Positions 53,688-64,000 of a stretch of 64,000 bases of DNA are shown here, piece after piece. A model generated the notes under the pieces. The model saw nothing but the letters and a program-made list of their open reading frames with translations. It searched no databases and was not told the DNA's origin. Each line of letters starts with the position of its first letter. The first letter of the stretch is position 1. A program made the translations under genes and the position numbers. The stretch comes from Mycolicibacterium sp. P1-5 (GTDB lineage Bacteria > Actinomycetota > Actinomycetes > Mycobacteriales > Mycobacteriaceae): NCBI RefSeq assembly GCF_008329565.1, contig NZ_NPKT01000001.1, positions 1 through 64,000 on the forward strand. The letters run 5' to 3'.

Positions 53688-54889
53688 GGTTTGCGGACCA
53701 CCCACTGCGTGACGGGCATGGCAGGGCGCCAGCCGGTAAAGCCACCGACCGCCTCTCCGCGATAGTGCTGGAAGCGGCGCACCTGGCCACCAAGATTCGA
53801 ATAATATTGCAAAAGAACAGCTTCTGACTCCGCCGTCACCGTATTTGCAACCAGCCGACCTCCATTGGGTAGTCGCTGTAGGCATGCGTCCAGCAGCCCC
53901 GGCGCGGTGAGGCCGCCACCGATGAAGATCGCGGCCGGGGTCTGCACACCTGTGACACCACCGTCGGTCAGTTCGGCCTCGGCGAACGCCTCGGGTGCTG
54001 CACCGCGGACCTCGATGTTCGCCCCGAACCTCAACGCGTTTATTCCGATTCGGCTACGTCGCTGCTCGTCGCGTTCGAATGCCACTGCAGCGCAACCCGA
54101 TCCGCTTCGACACCATTCGACAGCAATACTTCCCGAACCTGCGCCGACATCCCACAACAGTTCACCGGGGCGCGGCGCCAATGCCGCCAACGTCACCGCC
54201 CGCATCGACTGTTTGGTGATCTGCCCATCGTGGGCCAACGCATCGTCGGGCAGCACCGACAGCACCCGATCGTCGGGGAGATAGCGGATCGCAACCACGG
54301 TCAAGTCGTCGACGCCCTCAGGCGGTGTGTTGGCCCAGTCCTGGGCGGTGCCGACGCGCCGGCGTTCGGCGGGGCCGCCGAGTTGTTCCAGCACCGTCAT
54401 CTGCGAATCGCCCAGGCCCGCGCTCGCGAGTACGGCAGCGAGTTCGGTCGGGTCGAAACCGTCACGGCACAGCACGATCGCCTGACCACCGCGACGCACA
54501 GCCGAGCGTGGTTGCGCCGCCATCAAGCTGATCACCTCGGTGTCCTGGACCGACCACCCGAGCCGGGCGCACGCCAGCGTCACGCTCGACACGTGCGGCA
54601 GCACCGTCACTCGGTCGGCACCGCACACCCGGATCAGCGAAGCACCGACGCCGTGCAGCATCGGGTCCCCGCTGGCCACCACGTGCACGTCGCCGTCGAA
54701 GTCGCGGATGGCGTACAGACCGTCCAGGAACGGCTTGCCCCATTCCCGGCGTTCGGCGGTGACCGTCTCGTCGAGCAGGTCGAGTTGGCGCCGGGATCCG
54801 TGAATGACGGTGGCGCGGCGCAATTCGGCGCTGGATGCCGGTGTCAGCCCGGCCATGCCGTCGGCGCCGATCCCGACCACAGTGATCAT
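53684..54889 (-). CDS. cobL: Precorrin-6Y C5,15-methyltransferase (decarboxylating) CobL
   Basis: A 401-residue two-domain enzyme. The N-terminal half is a corrin methyltransferase ([43 protein letters not shown]). The C-terminal half is a CbiT-like class I methyltransferase: LLWDVGAGSGSIAVEWCRSG, then AAIFIGGGLTAPGLLDACL. Together they methylate C-5 and C-15 and remove the C-12 acetate carboxyl. ATG 54889 overlaps the preceding SDR stop by 4 nt (ATGA); an upstream ATG at 54907 would add six residues. Confidence 0.95.
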   Translation of the reverse strand: MITVVGIGADGMAGLTPASSAELRRATVIHGSRRQLDLLDETVTAERREWGKPFLDGLYAIRDFDGDVHVVASGDPMLHGVGASLIRVCGADRVTVLPHVSSVTLACARLGWSVQDTEVISLMAAQPRSAVRRGGQAIVLCRDGFDPTELAAVLASAGLGDSQMTVLEQLGGPAERRRVGTAQDWANTPPEGVDDLTVVAIRYLPDDRVLSVLPDDALAHDGQITKQSMRAVTLAALAPRPGELLWDVGAGSGSIAVEWCRSGSGCAAVAFERDEQRRSRIGINALRFGANIEVRGAAPEAFAEAELTDGGVTGVQTPAAIFIGGGLTAPGLLDACLQRLPNGGRLVANTVTAESEAVLLQYYSNLGGQVRRFQHYRGEAVGGFTGWRPAMPVTQWVVRKP

Positions 54890-55635
54890 CGGGGCATCCT
54901 TCGCCACACGAACCTAGGGGTCATCCGAAACGCCAAGGCCACCAAGCGAAGCGGCGCGGGCACCCACACTTCGCGGCGCCCCTTGCGCAGTGCGCGGGCA
55001 ACGGCATCGGCCACCTGCGCAGGCGTGCTGGACAGCGGCGCAGGATCCATCCCCTTGGTCATCCGCCCGACCACGAAGCCGGGGCGTACGAGTAACAACC
55101 GCACCCCGGTGCCGTGCAGTGCATCGGCCAGTCCGGACGCGAAGGCGTCCAGACCGGCTTTGGCAGAGCCGTAGACATAGTTGGCGCGACGTGCCCGCAC
55201 GCCGGCGATCGAGGAGAACACCACGAGCACGCCCCGGTCGGCGGTCCGCATCGCGGAAGCCAGATGAGTCAGCAGGCTGATCTGTGCGACGTAGTCGGTT
55301 TGCACGACCGCCACGGCGTGCGCCGGGTCCGCTTCCGCGCGAGCCTGATCACCCAAGATGCCGAACGCCAGTACCGCCACGCCGATCGGACCGTGTTCGG
55401 CCACCAATCGTTGGACCAGCGGACCGTGCTCCGCCACCTCATCGGCGTCGAATTCGATGGTGTGCACCGTCGTCGCACCAGCCGTCCGCAGCGCGCTGAC
55501 CTGCTCGTCCAGCTGATCGGCACGCCGTGCGGCCAACACGATGGTGGCGTTCGGCGCCAGTCGCTGCGCGACTTCGACGCCGATCTCGCTGCGTCCGCCG
55601 AAAATCACGACCGGACCGGCCCCCGTGTCACTCAC
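54886..55635 (-). CDS. SDR-family oxidoreductase (Rv2073c-like)
   Basis: A 249-residue short-chain dehydrogenase/reductase at the head of the cobLMK unit, the position of Rv2073c. The nucleotide loop is [16 protein letters not shown], a variant of T-G-x3-G-x-G, and the catalytic pair is in [13 protein letters not shown]. The C-terminus is basic ([34 protein letters not shown]) and may touch the membrane. Similar enzymes include the DprE2-type arabinofuranose reductases, but this relationship is only a resemblance. The GTG at 55635 is the start; the gene is divergent from the biliverdin-reductase-like gene by 36 bp. Confidence 0.86.
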   Translation of the reverse strand: MSDTGAGPVVIFGGRSEIGVEVAQRLAPNATIVLAARRADQLDEQVSALRTAGATTVHTIEFDADEVAEHGPLVQRLVAEHGPIGVAVLAFGILGDQARAEADPAHAVAVVQTDYVAQISLLTHLASAMRTADRGVLVVFSSIAGVRARRANYVYGSAKAGLDAFASGLADALHGTGVRLLLVRPGFVVGRMTKGMDPAPLSSTPAQVADAVARALRKGRREVWVPAPLRLVALAFRMTPRFVWRRMPR

Positions 55636-55671
55636 ACCTGGAGATTATTCACTGCGCTAGGTTGGAGACCG

Positions 55672-56085
55672 ATGGCGAACTCAACGACCCGGCTGACCAG
55701 CGAAGCGCTGGCATTCCTCACCGAACGCCACCTCGCGATGCTCACCACCGTGCGCGCCGACAACTCACCGCACGTGGTGGCCGTCGGCTTCACGTTCGAT
55801 CCGAAGACCCACATCGCCCGGGTCATCACCAGTGATGGTTCACAGAAGGCGATCAACGCCGAGCGTTCCGGCGTCGGCGTCCTGTCCCAGGTCGACGGCG
55901 CCCGCTGGCTGTCCTTGGAAGGCCAGGCCAGCGTCAACCGGGATCCCGCCGCGGTCCGCGATGCCGAACTCCGCTACGCCCAGCGCTACCGCACCCCGCG
56001 GGCCAACCCCAAACGCGTCGTCATCGAAGTGCACATCACGCGGGTGCTCGGCTCCTCGAGCCTTCTGGACCACACCAAGGCTTAG
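55672..56085 (+). CDS. F420-dependent biliverdin reductase-like protein (Rv2074-like)
   Basis: A 137-residue PPOX-type split-barrel protein. [58 protein letters not shown] and [52 protein letters not shown] contain the F420-binding Lys and the Arg-rich strand of the Rv2074 family, which reduces biliverdin with F420H2. The position next to Rv2073c homologue and pepE is the same as in M. tuberculosis. It converges with pepE, the 3' ends overlapping by 4 nt. Confidence 0.9.
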   Translation: MANSTTRLTSEALAFLTERHLAMLTTVRADNSPHVVAVGFTFDPKTHIARVITSDGSQKAINAERSGVGVLSQVDGARWLSLEGQASVNRDPAAVRDAELRYAQRYRTPRANPKRVVIEVHITRVLGSSSLLDHTKA

Positions 56086-57200
56086 ACCGGCACCACGGTC
56101 AGTTCGTGCGGGCCGGTGTTGACCGCCTCCGCGCCGTCGGCCGTGACGATCACGATGTCCTCGATGCGCGCGCCCCAGTGACCCGGGAAGTAGATCCCCG
56201 GCTCGACCGAGAACGCCATGCCCTCGGTCAGCTCCAGGTCGTTGCCCGCCACGATGTAGGGCTCCTCATGCACCGACAGCCCGATCCCGTGCCCGGTGCG
56301 GTGCACGAAGTACTCGGCAAGCCCGGCCTCGGCCAGCACGTCCCGGGCGGCGGCATCGACCTGCTCGGCCGTCACACCGGGGCGTACGAACTCGACGGCG
56401 GCGGCCTGCGCACGCTCCAGCACCTCGTACTGCTCGGCGATCTCGGCGCTGGGCCGGCCGAGGCTGTAGGTGCGGGTGCAGTCCGAGTTGTAACCGGGCG
56501 CGTACGGGCCGCCGATGTCGACGACGACGATGTCCCCAACCTGCAGCAACCGATCGGAATGTTCGTGGTGCGGGTCGGCGCCGTGCGGTCCAGACCCGAC
56601 GATGATGAAGGCCACCTCTGAATGTCCCTCGGCCACTATGGCTTCGGCGATATCGGCGGCAACGTCAGCTTCGCTGCGGCCTGGTACCAGGAACTCCGGG
56701 ACTCTGGCGTGCACCCGGTCGATCGCCGCGCCGGCCTTGCGCAGCGCATCGATCTCAGCCGGGTCCTTGATCATCCTCAGCGATCGCAGGACGTCGGTCG
56801 CGAGCACCGGCACGGCGCCGAGGCGTTCGGCCAACGGCAGCAGGTGCAGTGCGGGCATCGAATCGGTCACCGCGATACGGGCATGCCCGCCGAGCGCGAC
56901 GGCGACGAGTTCGTACGGATCGTCGCCGTCCACCCAGTCCGCAACGTTCAACCCGAGTTCGAGGATGGCGGAGTCCTTGAGCGACGCCAGTTCCAGGCGC
57001 GGCACCACCACGGTCGGCGCACCGGTGGCCGGTACCAGCAGCGCGGTCAGCCGCTCGAAGGTCTGGGCCGCGGAACCGACGAGGTAGCGCAGGTCGTACC
57101 CGGGCGTGATCACCAGCCCGCCCACCCCGGCATCGGAGGCCGCCGCTGCGGCGGCGGCAAGCCGGCGGGCATAGACATCGCTGCTGAATCGGCTAGCCAT
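56082..57200 (-). CDS. pepE: Xaa-Pro dipeptidase PepE (M24 family)
   Basis: A 372-residue M24 metallopeptidase. The N-terminal creatinase-like domain is followed by a pita-bread C-terminal domain with the five metal ligands: Asp in [20 protein letters not shown] (two Asp), His in [14 protein letters not shown], and Glu in [10 protein letters not shown] and [10 protein letters not shown]. The protein removes N-terminal residues preceding proline from dipeptides. Corresponds to Rv2089c. The ATG at 57200 is used; an upstream in-frame ATG at 57224 would overlap the divergent gene's promoter. Confidence 0.94.
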   Translation of the reverse strand: MASRFSSDVYARRLAAAAAAASDAGVGGLVITPGYDLRYLVGSAAQTFERLTALLVPATGAPTVVVPRLELASLKDSAILELGLNVADWVDGDDPYELVAVALGGHARIAVTDSMPALHLLPLAERLGAVPVLATDVLRSLRMIKDPAEIDALRKAGAAIDRVHARVPEFLVPGRSEADVAADIAEAIVAEGHSEVAFIIVGSGPHGADPHHEHSDRLLQVGDIVVVDIGGPYAPGYNSDCTRTYSLGRPSAEIAEQYEVLERAQAAAVEFVRPGVTAEQVDAAARDVLAEAGLAEYFVHRTGHGIGLSVHEEPYIVAGNDLELTEGMAFSVEPGIYFPGHWGARIEDIVIVTADGAEAVNTGPHELTVVPV

Positions 57201-57235
57201 GCCAGCCAGGCTAGCCGCAGGCATACGATGACGCG

Positions 57236-58084
57236 ATGCTGCGCGACATCCGTGAGCTCGCCGACGATCCCGCGGCCTACGCCACCGAACTCAACCGGCG
57301 CTGGGGCGGGCTGCTCAGCTATCGCTACCTGGGCCGCAGCTATTCGTCGATGGACGTCGACGCTCAGGACACCGTCGCGATCCGCCACGATATGCGCAAC
57401 CCGTCCGGTGGGCTGTTGCTGGCAGTGCTGGGCATCGTCTCCCCGGACAGCGGACTGGTCTCCGACCTCGAAGCGGTGCCCAACCCGGTGATCCACTCCA
57501 TCCAGGTGGTCGATCCCGGCCACGACGTGCGTCGCATCGAGATTCAGTCCGAGGACCTCAAGCGTGGCAGGCAGATGGCCTACAGCAGATCGCGAATCGT
57601 CGACGCCGACAACCGCTCTCGCGTCCTCGCGCTCAACGAGGGTCAGGGCGTCAGCATCGGCGTCCCACCCGAGGGCCTGGGAAAGATGGAGCTCAACCCG
57701 ATCGAGGTGGTCGACTCCCCCGACCTGCCGCCGCTGTGGCAGGTCTTCGGTGCGACCCGGCGCTCCGGTGGGACGTGGGCGATGCCGGAGCTCTCCGTGG
57801 AGGTGGCGTCCCCGGACGCCGCGCTGCATGTCGGGCCGCAGTTCGTGATCCTGGAGACCGCAGCGCTGGACGCCGCGGCTGCCGTGGTCGGCACTGACCG
57901 CCTGCAGGGGCTCAGTTCACACGTGATGTTCCTGGCGCGCGGGAAGATCGGTCCGTTCCGCGCCGACGCCGAACCGATCCCCGGATCCGGCGGCACGATC
58001 GCGGTCCGCGTCACCCTGCATGACGAGGGCGCAGGCGACAAGGTGATCACCACCGGCTCCTACTTGTTGACGGCGGGGCGGTAG
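57236..58084 (+). CDS. Putative double-hotdog (PaaI-like thioesterase fold) protein
   Basis: A 282-residue protein with two segments resembling hotdog folds: residues about 60-135 (LLLAVLGIVSPDSGL, NPVIHSIQVVDPGHDVRRIEIQSEDLKRGRQMAYSRSRIVDADNR) and 190-280 (ALHVGPQFVILETAALDAAAAVV, LQGLSSHVMFLARGKIGPFRADAEPIPG, IAVRVTLHDEGAGDKVITTGSYLL). The second resembles PaaI thioesterases, with a Gly-x-x-x-H-x-M-F-L helix and a strand that follows. The substrate is unknown. Its stop is directly followed by the start of the exonuclease gene (no gap), so the two are coupled. Confidence 0.62.
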   Translation: MLRDIRELADDPAAYATELNRRWGGLLSYRYLGRSYSSMDVDAQDTVAIRHDMRNPSGGLLLAVLGIVSPDSGLVSDLEAVPNPVIHSIQVVDPGHDVRRIEIQSEDLKRGRQMAYSRSRIVDADNRSRVLALNEGQGVSIGVPPEGLGKMELNPIEVVDSPDLPPLWQVFGATRRSGGTWAMPELSVEVASPDAALHVGPQFVILETAALDAAAAVVGTDRLQGLSSHVMFLARGKIGPFRADAEPIPGSGGTIAVRVTLHDEGAGDKVITTGSYLLTAGR

Positions 58085-59050
58085 ATGTCCGCGCCGGTGT
58101 TGCTGCTCGACGGGGCCAGCATGTGGTTTCGGTCGTTCTTCGGCGTCCCTTCTTCGATTACGGCGCCCGACGGCAGGCAAGTCAACGCCGTGCGCGGCTT
58201 CCTGGACAGCATGGCCACGCTGATCAACCGGGAACGCCCATCCCGCCTGGCGGTCTGCCTGGATCTGGACTGGCGCCCGCAGTTTCGGGTGGACGCGATC
58301 CCGTCTTATAAGGCGCACCGGGTGGCTAGCCCGAGAGACCCGGAGATGCCCACTGGTGAAACGGATTTGGAGGAAACACCGGACGAGCTGAGCCATCAGG
58401 TCGACATGATCATGGAGCTGCTCGACGCGTTCGGGATCGCGACCGCAGGCGCTGCAGGCTACGAGGCCGACGATGTGCTGGGCACCCTGGCCACCGCCGA
58501 AAAGCGTGATCCGGTGGTCGTTGTCAGCGGTGATCGCGACCTGCTGCAGTTGGTGGGCGACGAACCGGTCGCCGTACGGGTCCTCTATCTGGGCCGGGGA
58601 TTGTCGAACGCGACAATGTTCGGGCCGGTCGAGGTTGCCGACAAGTACGGCGTGCCCGTGCATCGCGCGGGTACTGCCTACGCCGAATTGGCACTGCTGC
58701 GCGGAGATCCGTCCGACGGACTGCCCGGGGTGCCGGGCGTCGGGGAGAAGACAGCGGCCACGCTACTGTCCCAATACGGCTCGCTGGAGGACATCCTGGC
58801 GGCCGCGTACGATCCGAAATCAAAGCTGTCCAAGGCTTTTCGCAGCAAATTGCTCGCGGCGACCGATTACATCGAGGCCGCCGGACCGGTGGTGCTGGTG
58901 GCCCGCGATGCGCCGGTGAACTTCAGCACTGCCGACGACCGGCTACCGCTGGCCGCCGCCGACCCGGCGCGCGTTGCGGAACTGGCGCAGGCGTACGGCG
59001 TTGGCTCCTCGATCGGGCGCCTGCAGAAAGCGCTGGACGCCCTCGACTGA
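58085..59050 (+). CDS. 5'-3' exonuclease (PolI N-terminal-like, Rv2090 homologue)
   Basis: A 321-residue flap-endonuclease-like protein. The PIN-like domain contains [57 protein letters not shown], then [11 protein letters not shown] and [12 protein letters not shown] with the acidic metal ligands. The helix-hairpin-helix (H3TH) DNA-binding segment is [22 protein letters not shown]. It removes 5' nucleotides, for example RNA primers or flaps, and lacks any polymerase domain. It starts directly after the preceding stop. Same position as Rv2090. Confidence 0.93.
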   Translation: MSAPVLLLDGASMWFRSFFGVPSSITAPDGRQVNAVRGFLDSMATLINRERPSRLAVCLDLDWRPQFRVDAIPSYKAHRVASPRDPEMPTGETDLEETPDELSHQVDMIMELLDAFGIATAGAAGYEADDVLGTLATAEKRDPVVVVSGDRDLLQLVGDEPVAVRVLYLGRGLSNATMFGPVEVADKYGVPVHRAGTAYAELALLRGDPSDGLPGVPGVGEKTAATLLSQYGSLEDILAAAYDPKSKLSKAFRSKLLAATDYIEAAGPVVLVARDAPVNFSTADDRLPLAAADPARVAELAQAYGVGSSIGRLQKALDALD

Positions 59051-59061
59051 GGCGACCCGAC

Positions 59062-59796
59062 CTACTTCGGCCGGCCGACCTCGTAGGTACCCTTGTCGTC
59101 CTGGAACGTCACAGTGACCTGGCGCTTGGTGCCGTCGATGCTGACCTCGCAGGTGAACGTGTCACCCTTCTTCACTGTCGGGTTCTGGCCGTTGTTGCAC
59201 TTGACGTCCTTGACGTTCTTGGCCCCGTAGCCGTTGGTCTCGTCGGTGAGGATGTTCTGCACGCCCTGCTGGGCCTTGCCGATGTCGAGCTTGGTGGTCA
59301 CGAAGAAGCCGGGCTTCCAGAAGCCCAGCACCAGTACGACGGCGACGACGAGCGCGGCCAGCACACCGATGACGGTCAAAAGCACGGCAGAGGACTTCTT
59401 GCCGGCCTCTTCGCCACCGGACTGCTGGGGGTAGGGCGCGTACTGCCCGGGCTGATTGGGGTCGCCCGGCTGTTGCGGATACTGGCCGTATTGCGGCTGG
59501 CCGTACTGCGGGTACTGCTGCGGCTGGCCCGGCTGCGCGTAGGTGCCCGGGTTGTATTCGGTCGGCTGCTGGTACGGCTGCTGCGGATATTGCTGTCCCG
59601 GCTGCTGGCCGTACTGCGGGTACTGCTGCGGCGTGTAGGCGGGCGGCTGCCAGGCCGGCGGCTCACCGGAAGGCTGCTGCCAGGCCGGAGTCTCGCCGCC
59701 GCCGGGCTGCTGCTCGGAGCCGGGGGCAGGCTGATCCTGACCCTGCGCGGGCTGAGCCTGCCAGGGATTAGGTTCTGATCCCTGCGGTCCGCTCAT
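59062..59796 (-). CDS. DUF4333 membrane protein with Pro/Gln/Tyr-rich N-terminus
   Basis: A 244-residue protein, homologue of Rv2091c by position. Residues 1-135 are low-complexity, rich in Gln, Pro, Tyr and Gly (repeats of QYPQYGQP and PQQ). A single transmembrane helix ([25 protein letters not shown]) follows near residues 138-162, then an extracytoplasmic DUF4333 domain with two Cys (VKCNNGQ and FTCEVSI). The topology is N-in. A role in the cell envelope is likely but unknown. The ATG at 59796 has a strong GGAGA upstream. Confidence 0.88.
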   Translation of the reverse strand: MSGPQGSEPNPWQAQPAQGQDQPAPGSEQQPGGGETPAWQQPSGEPPAWQPPAYTPQQYPQYGQQPGQQYPQQPYQQPTEYNPGTYAQPGQPQQYPQYGQPQYGQYPQQPGDPNQPGQYAPYPQQSGGEEAGKKSSAVLLTVIGVLAALVVAVVLVLGFWKPGFFVTTKLDIGKAQQGVQNILTDETNGYGAKNVKDVKCNNGQNPTVKKGDTFTCEVSIDGTKRQVTVTFQDDKGTYEVGRPK

Positions 59797-59852
59797 CGTC
59801 TCTCCTTGATCTGGTAGCGATTCGCCGCCCCCACCGTAGCGTTTGCATCACC

Positions 59853-62621
59853 CTACCCGCCATCAACAGCGACGACGCCGCGCCGAATGTCGTCGATGGC
59901 ACGTTTCGCGGTCTTCCGCAGCCCGGCTTCCGGCCCCGCATTTCGGACTTGGTCGAGCAGGTCGAGCACTTGGCGGCACCACCGGACGAAATCTCCCGCA
60001 GGCAGCGGGGTGCCTGCGCCGGCGACATCGGAGGCGTCCAATGCGGCCGCCAGGTCACCGGTCGTGGCCCAGCGGTACATGGCGGCGACGAACCCCTCGT
60101 CCGGTTCGCGCGTCGGGCTGATCCGGTGGCGGTTCTCGTCGGCGCGCAACTGTCCCGACATCCGGCGCATCTCGACCAGCGCACGCCGAACGTTGGCGGT
60201 AGGCACCTCGATCGCGTGGGACGGAGTGGGGCCGTCGCTGCCGCGGGCTTCGAACACCACCGCCGACAGCGCGGCAGCCAGCTCGGCCGGCGCCAATCCC
60301 TTCCAGACTCCCTTGCACAGACATTCGGCGACCAGCAAGTCGCTCTCGTTGTAGATCCGCGCCAGCAGCCGTCCGTCGGCCGTCACGCCCGGCCGGCCGT
60401 CCTCATCCACGGCGATGAACCCGCGCTCGGTGAGCAGACCGAGGATCCGGTCGAACGTCCGGGCCAGCGAATTGGTCGCCGCGCTGACCTTCTTGCGGAT
60501 CTGATCGTTGTCCCGTTCGACCCGCAGAAAGCGCTCGCCGACACGGACTTTCGCTTCCCGGTCGGCCAATCCGTGCACGGAATGCTTGCGCATCGACTCA
60601 CGCAACGCCAGCAACTCTGGATCGATGTCGGACGAGTCCTCGGCATCGCCCCGCCGTTTCCGGGCCGACGGCACATGCAGCCCGGACGCCGCGGACAGCA
60701 GCGCCGAGGCCAGGTCGCGACGGACCCGGGGTTGCCGGTGCTCGACCCGCTTGGGGAGCGTCATCGACCCGAGCGCTGCCGCGACCCCGGCGAAGTCGGC
60801 TGAGGAAACCCTGCCCGCCCAGCGGTTTTCGGTCAAAACCAAAGGGCGCGGATCGGACGTTTCGTTGGCCGCCTCCAGTACGACGGCCAGCCCGCCCCGG
60901 CGGCCCTGGGTGATGTTGATGATGTCGCCGCGCCGCAATGCGGCCAGCGCATCGGTGGTCGCTTGCCTGCGGTGCAACCGCGAAGCCCTGGACTGTGCCC
61001 GCTCCCGCTCGCTGATTCTGGCGCGTAACCGCACGTAGTCCAGGATCGCCGGCTCTTTGTCCGGCTGCTTGCGGCGGTCCCAGCCCAGTTCCCCGGCGAT
61101 GTCGTCGAGCATCTTCTCGCCCCGCTCGACACCGCGGACCAGACCCACGACCGACCGGTCGGCCTGAAATTGCGCGAAAGAGCGCTCCAGCAGTTCGTGA
61201 GCCTGTTCCGGGCCCATCTGGTTCACCAGGTTGATCGTCATGTTGTACGACGGCGCGAACGAGCTTCGCAGCGGGAAGGTTCGGGTCGACGCCAGCCCGG
61301 CGACCTCGGCGGGCTCGGTGTCCGGGTGCCACAGCACGACGGCGTGGCCCTCGATGTCGATACCGCGTCGTCCCGCGCGGCCGGTCAACTGGGTGTACTC
61401 CCCCGGCGTCAGCGGCATGTGCTGCTCGCCGTTGAACTTGACCAACTTCTCCAGCACGACGGTGCGGGCCGGCATATTGATGCCCAGCGCCAGTGTCTCG
61501 GTGGCGAACACCGCCTTGACCAGCCCCGCGGTGAACAGCTCCTCGACGGTGTGCCGGAACACGGGCAGCATGCCGGCGTGGTGGGCGGCCAGCCCTCGCA
61601 GCAGTCCCTCGCGCCATTCGAAGTAGTCCAGCACCGCCAGGTCGGCATCGGCGAGATCGCCGCAGCGCCGGTCGATCACCTCGGCGATCCGCTTACGGTC
61701 CTCGTCGTCTGTCAGCCGCAGCGGGCTGCGCAGACACTGCTTGACCGCGGCGTCACAGCCGGCGCGGGAGAAGATGAAGGTGATCGCCGGCAGCAGACCT
61801 TCGCGGTCGAGCGCGGCGATCACATCGGGGCGCGACGGCGGCCGGTACAGGCCCGACCGGCCGCCTTGACGCCCCGGTCCGCGCCGGCGCGGCTCCCAGT
61901 CGGACAGACGTTCGGCCTCGCGTCGATGCGCGATGTGGCGAATCAGCTCAGGATCGACGAGATGCTGCTTGCCTTCTCGGTCGTAGTCGAACAGGTCGAA
62001 GAGCCGCTTGCCCACCAACACGTGCTGCCACAACGGAACGGGCCGGTGCTCGTCGACGACGACGGCGGTGTCGCCGCGTACGGTCTGGATCCAGCCGCCG
62101 AACTCCTCGGCGTTGCTGACCGTGGCAGACAGGCTGACCAGGCGTACATCGTCGGGCAGGTGCAGGATCACCTCTTCCCACACCGCACCGCGCATCCGGT
62201 CGGCCAGGAAGTGCACTTCATCCATCACGACGTGCGAAAGCCCTTGTAGCGCATCAGAGCCGGCGTACAGCATGTTGCGCAGCACCTCGGTTGTCATCAC
62301 CACCACCGGAGCGTCGCCGTTGATCGACTGGTCGCCGGTGAGCAGGCCGATGTTCTGCGTGCCGTATCGGCGCACCAGGTCGTTGTGCTTCTGGTTGCTC
62401 AGCGCCTTGATCGGTGTGGTGTAGAAGCACTTTCGTCCCGCCGTCAGCGCCAGGTGCACGGCGAACTCACCGACCACCGTCTTACCCGCGCCGGTCGGGG
62501 CGCATACCAGCACGCCGTGGCCGCGCTCAAGGGCCTCACACGCCCGCACCTGGAATGGATCGAGCCGGAACGTCAGCAGGTCGGTGAACTGCGCCAGCTG
62601 AGTGTCAGGTGATGTCGTCAT
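59853..62621 (-). CDS. helY: Superfamily 2 RNA/DNA helicase HelY
   Basis: A 922-residue Ski2/Mtr4-like helicase. Motif I is [17 protein letters not shown], motif II is [20 protein letters not shown] (DEVH), motif III is VSLSATVSN, motif V is [22 protein letters not shown], motif VI is [12 protein letters not shown]. The C-terminal DSHCT-like helical part contains [11 protein letters not shown] and a final [14 protein letters not shown]-like region. It unwinds structured RNA or DNA. Length is close to M. tuberculosis HelY (906 aa). The ATG at 62621 ([10 protein letters not shown]) overlaps the tatC 3' end by 17 nt, so the helicase is coupled to the Tat operon. Confidence 0.95.
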   Translation of the reverse strand: MTTSPDTQLAQFTDLLTFRLDPFQVRACEALERGHGVLVCAPTGAGKTVVGEFAVHLALTAGRKCFYTTPIKALSNQKHNDLVRRYGTQNIGLLTGDQSINGDAPVVVMTTEVLRNMLYAGSDALQGLSHVVMDEVHFLADRMRGAVWEEVILHLPDDVRLVSLSATVSNAEEFGGWIQTVRGDTAVVVDEHRPVPLWQHVLVGKRLFDLFDYDREGKQHLVDPELIRHIAHRREAERLSDWEPRRRGPGRQGGRSGLYRPPSRPDVIAALDREGLLPAITFIFSRAGCDAAVKQCLRSPLRLTDDEDRKRIAEVIDRRCGDLADADLAVLDYFEWREGLLRGLAAHHAGMLPVFRHTVEELFTAGLVKAVFATETLALGINMPARTVVLEKLVKFNGEQHMPLTPGEYTQLTGRAGRRGIDIEGHAVVLWHPDTEPAEVAGLASTRTFPLRSSFAPSYNMTINLVNQMGPEQAHELLERSFAQFQADRSVVGLVRGVERGEKMLDDIAGELGWDRRKQPDKEPAILDYVRLRARISERERAQSRASRLHRRQATTDALAALRRGDIINITQGRRGGLAVVLEAANETSDPRPLVLTENRWAGRVSSADFAGVAAALGSMTLPKRVEHRQPRVRRDLASALLSAASGLHVPSARKRRGDAEDSSDIDPELLALRESMRKHSVHGLADREAKVRVGERFLRVERDNDQIRKKVSAATNSLARTFDRILGLLTERGFIAVDEDGRPGVTADGRLLARIYNESDLLVAECLCKGVWKGLAPAELAAALSAVVFEARGSDGPTPSHAIEVPTANVRRALVEMRRMSGQLRADENRHRISPTREPDEGFVAAMYRWATTGDLAAALDASDVAGAGTPLPAGDFVRWCRQVLDLLDQVRNAGPEAGLRKTAKRAIDDIRRGVVAVDGG

Positions 62622-63540
62622 GCTGTGCCGCATACGTCGCCGGAGCGGCCACCGGATCGGGTGCCTCGATGGGCGCGGCCTGCTCGTCGGGAATCTCGGC
62701 CAGTGCCTCGCGTTTGGCCTTGCGCCGGTCGTGCACACGTGCGATCTGGATCGCGAATTCCAGCAGCAGGGTGAGCGCCAGGCCGAGCGCCAGCATCGAG
62801 AACGGATCCGAGCCGGGCGTGGCGAAGGCGGCGAACACGAACACCCCGAAGATCAGCCCGCGACGCCATGACCTGAGCTTTGCGTACGGCAGCACGCCGA
62901 TCAGGTTCAACATGATGATCAGCAGCGGGAACTCGAAGCTGACGCCGAAGATCAGCAGCAGATTGATCAAAAACCCGAAGTACTGGTCGCCGGAGAGCGC
63001 GGTCACCTGGACGTCGCTGCCGACGGTCAGCAGGAAGTGCAGCGCCTTCGACAGGACGAAGTAGGCGAGCACCGTGCCTGCGACGAACAGCAGTGCGGCG
63101 AAGAAGACGAACCCCGACGCGAAGCGGCGCTCATTGCGGTACAGGCCGGGGGTGATGAACGCCCACAACTGGTAGAGCCAGACCGGGCAGGCCAGCACGA
63201 TGCCTGCGGTCAGACCGACCTTGAGCCGCAGCATGAACTGGTCGAATGGCGCGGTCGCCAGCAGGCGGCAGCCGCCGTCGGCGCTGATGTCGGCGCGCGC
63301 TGATTGCGGCAGTGAGCAGTACGGCTCGCGCAGCCATTCGCCCAGGCTCTCCAGACCGAAGATCCCGTGGCTGTACCAGAAGAAGCCGACGATGGTGGTG
63401 AGCGCAACGGCACCCGTCGCGATCAACAGGCGGTAGCGCAGCTCCCGGATGTGGTCGACAAGCGACATCGTCCCGTCCGGGTTGACGCGGCTGCGGCGTT
63501 GCCGAGGGTCCAGCCGCGACAGGAGTTTAGGAGTGCGCAC
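62605..63540 (-). CDS. tatC: Sec-independent protein translocase TatC
   Basis: A 311-residue membrane protein with six helices. TatC hallmarks are [17 protein letters not shown] (E-L-R-x-R), the periplasmic loop with [50 protein letters not shown] and [32 protein letters not shown]. It is the receptor for twin-arginine signals. Substrates in this window include the binding lipoprotein at 4557-5741. The GTG at 63540 follows tatA by 45 bp; a longer charged C-terminus extends into helY. Confidence 0.97.
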   Translation of the reverse strand: MRTPKLLSRLDPRQRRSRVNPDGTMSLVDHIRELRYRLLIATGAVALTTIVGFFWYSHGIFGLESLGEWLREPYCSLPQSARADISADGGCRLLATAPFDQFMLRLKVGLTAGIVLACPVWLYQLWAFITPGLYRNERRFASGFVFFAALLFVAGTVLAYFVLSKALHFLLTVGSDVQVTALSGDQYFGFLINLLLIFGVSFEFPLLIIMLNLIGVLPYAKLRSWRRGLIFGVFVFAAFATPGSDPFSMLALGLALTLLLEFAIQIARVHDRRKAKREALAEIPDEQAAPIEAPDPVAAPATYAAQHDDIT

Positions 63541-63585
63541 GGCAGCGGCTGACTACGGGCGGGTGAGCGCCCCTACGTCGTCGGT

Positions 63586-63849
63586 TCAGGCCGGTTTGGC
63601 GTCGGTGTGGCTCCGCGCCGGCGGGGTCACCGGTGCCTCGACGCGCTCGGACTGCACCTGGGTGGGCGGCTGCGCGGGCGTGACGGGAGTGTCCGTCTTG
63701 TGCTCGTTCTGCAGCTCCTTGACCTCTGACTTGAAGATGCGCATCGACTTGCCCAGGGAGCGGGCGGCGTCAGGCAACCTCTTAGACCCGAAGAGCAGCA
63801 CGACCACCGCGATGAGAATCAGCCAGTGCCACGGTTGTAGAGCACCCAA
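63586..63849 (-). CDS. tatA: Sec-independent protein translocase TatA
   Basis: An 87-residue protein of TatA type: [35 protein letters not shown] holds the single N-terminal helix, the conserved F-G-x-K-x-L-P hinge, and the amphipathic helix [19 protein letters not shown], followed by an Ala/Thr/Pro-rich tail. It oligomerises to form the Tat transport pore. I choose the TTG at 63849: GGAGG (63858-63862) is 8 nt upstream, and the peptide then starts MGxLxPWHW as in TatA proteins. The upstream in-frame GTG at 63858 overlaps the SD itself. Followed by tatC and helY. Confidence 0.95.
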   Translation of the reverse strand: MGALQPWHWLILIAVVVLLFGSKRLPDAARSLGKSMRIFKSEVKELQNEHKTDTPVTPAQPPTQVQSERVEAPVTPPARSHTDAKPA

Positions 63850-63886
63850 TTTGGTCACCTCCAGAAGTTGCCTCGATGCTACCCGC

Positions 63887-64000
63887 TCAGCCGTCCAGGG
63901 TTAAATACGCGGCCAGCGCCGCGGCGGCACTGTCCCGCACCCGGGTCACCAGCGAGTCGGGCGCCAGCACCCGGACCTCGGCGCCGAACCCGAGCAGCGC
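63887..64000 (-). CDS. pafC: PafC, C-terminal fragment (right edge)
   Basis: A reverse-strand open frame enters from the right edge and ends at TGA (63887-63889). The 37 visible residues end [10 protein letters not shown], preceded by [11 protein letters not shown] and [12 protein letters not shown], as in the C-terminus of WYL-domain regulators. Its place just upstream of tatA equals that of pafC (Rv2095c), which with PafB controls the DNA-damage response independent of LexA. Identification rests mainly on gene order. Confidence 0.72.
   Translation of the reverse strand, partial: ALLGFGAEVRVLAPDSLVTRVRDSAAAALAAYLTLDG

Overview
The window is high-GC actinobacterial DNA from a mycobacterium, most likely a fast-growing Mycolicibacterium-type species. 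The gene order matches a large part of the M. tuberculosis Rv2042c-Rv2095c region as I remember it: Rv2042c, pncA, lipT, lppI, rbpA, ppm1/lnt, fxsA, Rv2061c, cobN, cobG, cobH, cobI(J), cobK, cobM, cobL, Rv2073c, Rv2074, pepE, the Rv2090 exonuclease, Rv2091c, helY, tatC, tatA and pafC. GTG and TTG starts, 1-4 nt start/stop overlaps, a Tat-exported lipoprotein, CobN-type cobalamin synthesis and F420-type split-barrel proteins all fit. Ppm1 and Lnt are separate genes here, as in M. smegmatis, not fused as in M. tuberculosis. All such comparisons are from memory; no search was run.

Left part (1-13.7 kb): the 5' end of a YrbE/MlaE permease gene (an mce-type operon running off the left edge), an SDR, a TetR/acyl-CoA dehydrogenase divergent pair with a dyad between them, a complete polyamine-type ABC transporter operon (ATPase, Tat lipoprotein, two permeases) whose ATPase appears to start at CTG, then DedA, a hypothetical protein, a tandem HD-GYP/LuxR protein, a MddA-like methyltransferase, a DUF1206 membrane protein, the Rv2042c homologue and pncA.

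Accessory block between pncA and lipT (13.7-30 kb): a kinase/phospho-lyase fusion; a compact cluster of GT4 glycosyltransferase, methyltransferase, alpha/alpha-toroid protein, second methyltransferase and TetR, with near-identical operator-like sites at both ends; DUF6328, a DoxX protein with an 11-residue repeat tail and an RDD protein; a gluconate module (gntP, gntK, GntR); a DUF4333 lipoprotein, an SCO6745-family protein, a small tudor-like protein and a kinase/lipocalin-like fusion.

Conserved core (30-64 kb): lipT and lppI, a lone SsuD, a small Cys-rich protein, rbpA behind an ECF-type promoter, and lnt-ppm1 for lipoprotein acylation and mannosyl donor supply. Next is a strictly overlapping MoxR-DUF58-DUF4129 operon running directly into cobN and two tandem F420-type proteins. 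The rest of the cobalt-early/aerobic B12 genes follow as two convergent groups (cobGHIJ forward; cobLMK reverse). They are separated by an SOS-boxed 13E12-type HNH gene in the place where M. tuberculosis has Rv2067c-blaC-sigC. The right end is pepE, a hotdog-fold protein, an exonuclease, a DUF4333 protein, helY and the Tat translocase genes, then the 3' end of pafC. No rRNA, tRNA, CRISPR array, insertion sequence or B12 riboswitch was recognised.
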